The position numbers and the translations under genes were made by a program. A DNA stretch of 12,882 nt from JBOHPP01 sp050731755. GTDB taxonomy: Bacteria > Methylomirabilota > Methylomirabilia > Rokubacteriales > CSP1-6. Positions 12,274 through 12,882 of this stretch are shown piece by piece (the first letter of the stretch is position 1; each line of letters begins with the position of its first letter). The stretch covers positions 1-12,882 of the forward strand of contig JBOHPP010000174.1 in the NCBI GenBank assembly GCA_050731755.1. The letters are read 5' to 3'. The notes under the pieces are model-generated. The model was not told the DNA's origin. It did not search any database and worked only from the letters and a program-made list of their open reading frames with translations.

Positions 12274-12882
12274 TCACCTCCGCGCGGCGGGGGTTGTCGA
12301 CGCCTCCGGCCGCGTCTTGATCCTGAAGCTCCGCACGGCCCAGACATAGAGCCATCGCAGGTGACGGCTGAGAAAGACCGTGACCCGCCCCAGCCAGGTG
12401 ATCACGACCTCGCGCCGACGGCGCGCCACGGCGCGCACGATGAGACCGGCAGCCCGCTCGGGGCTGATGCGGGTCCACGCCGGAGCGCGGCGAAGCGTTC
12501 CGGGATGGCGTTGTCCGAGGTTGTCCACCTCATGGATCTCGGTGTCCACGAACCCGGGGCTGACCAGCGTGACCGACACGTCCGGCCGCAACTCGAAATC
12601 CAGCGATTCCGCCAACGCGCGGACGGCGAACTTGCTCATGGCGTACGGTGAGGCGCCCGGCATCGCCACGTGACCGCTGACGCTGCCGATGACGACGAGG
12701 CGCCCGCGGGTCCGGCGCAGCTCGGCCAGGCCCGAGTAGATGGTCCGAAGCACGCCGAAGACGTTCGTCTCGAACTGACGGCGGTAGTCCTCGAGGGTCA
12801 GGCGCTCCACCAGGCCGACCACGCCGAACCCGGCGTTGGCGACGAGCACGTCGAGCCGGCCGAGCTCGGCCACGGTGCGGGC
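12274..12882 (-). CDS. short-chain dehydrogenase/reductase, 5' truncated
   Basis: The gene runs off the right edge; its stop is TGA at 12274-12276 (complement) and about 203 codons are present. The missing N-terminus holds the TGxxxGIG nucleotide-binding loop. Counted from the valine codon at 12873, one sees LDVLVANAGFG (7-17, the NAG motif), FETNVFG (34-40, with the structural Asn 37), IGSVSGHVAMPGASPYAMSK (62-81, with catalytic Ser and Y77-x3-K81) and VSPGFVDTEI (104-113). These are classical SDR features; the enzyme would use NAD(P)H on an unknown alcohol or carbonyl. The C-terminal part (150-199) is Arg-rich with a hydrophobic stretch (RHLRWLYVWAVRSF), perhaps membrane-associating. Substrate cannot be inferred. 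It is convergent with the remnants to its left. Confidence 0.9.
   Translation of the reverse strand, partial: ARTVAELGRLDVLVANAGFGVVGLVERLTLEDYRRQFETNVFGVLRTIYSGLAELRRTRGRLVVIGSVSGHVAMPGASPYAMSKFAVRALAESLDFELRPDVSVTLVSPGFVDTEIHEVDNLGQRHPGTLRRAPAWTRISPERAAGLIVRAVARRRREVVITWLGRVTVFLSRHLRWLYVWAVRSFRIKTRPEASTTPAARR

Overview
The window is very GC-rich bacterial chromosomal DNA, with intact, closely packed genes at the left and GC-rich third codon positions. Its lineage cannot be fixed from the sequence. The large TPR protein, the tungsten-type aldehyde:ferredoxin oxidoreductase and the general style would suit an uncultured soil or groundwater lineage such as Rokubacteria/Methylomirabilota or a deltaproteobacterial relative. 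That placement is an inference only.

Left chromosomal part (1-6290, all + strand): a 5'-truncated TPR-repeat protein is followed after 23 bases by a complete aldehyde:ferredoxin oxidoreductase family protein. Then come a two-helix membrane protein with a coiled coil and a proline-rich tail, and an exported protein whose C-terminal half resembles the beta domain of secretins. The last two may work together in the cell envelope.

Central part (6340-11873): a tRNA-Val(TAC) gene with a good promoter stands at 6340-6415. Its last 48 bases, from the anticodon stem to CCA, recur with three changes at 11826-11873. This is the signature of an integrative element of about 5.46 kb inserted in tRNA-Val. 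Between the copies lie an AlbA_2 (Schlafen-type) protein split by a frameshift, a three-gene cassette of unknown function (membrane protein, 77-residue protein, 266-residue helical protein), a tyrosine recombinase broken by two frameshifts and a catalytic Arg-to-Cys change, a BrnT toxin with a small partner, and a DUF6941-like protein. Repeats resembling arm-type integrase sites lie just inside both ends. The element looks fixed and decaying. The functional tRNA appears to be a host/element chimera with an unusual T-loop (A54 and A60); the orphan fragment on the right keeps the standard T-loop.

Right chromosomal part (11874-12882): two short coding remnants (a YHS-domain C-terminus and a possible DUF421 C-terminus), then a 5'-truncated short-chain dehydrogenase on the - strand running off the window.

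The best candidates for something new are the chimeric tRNA with its initiator-like T-loop, and the unknown cassette at 7804-9556 beside the AlbA_2 gene, which has the layout of an accessory, possibly defence-related, module. No function can be proved from the sequence alone.
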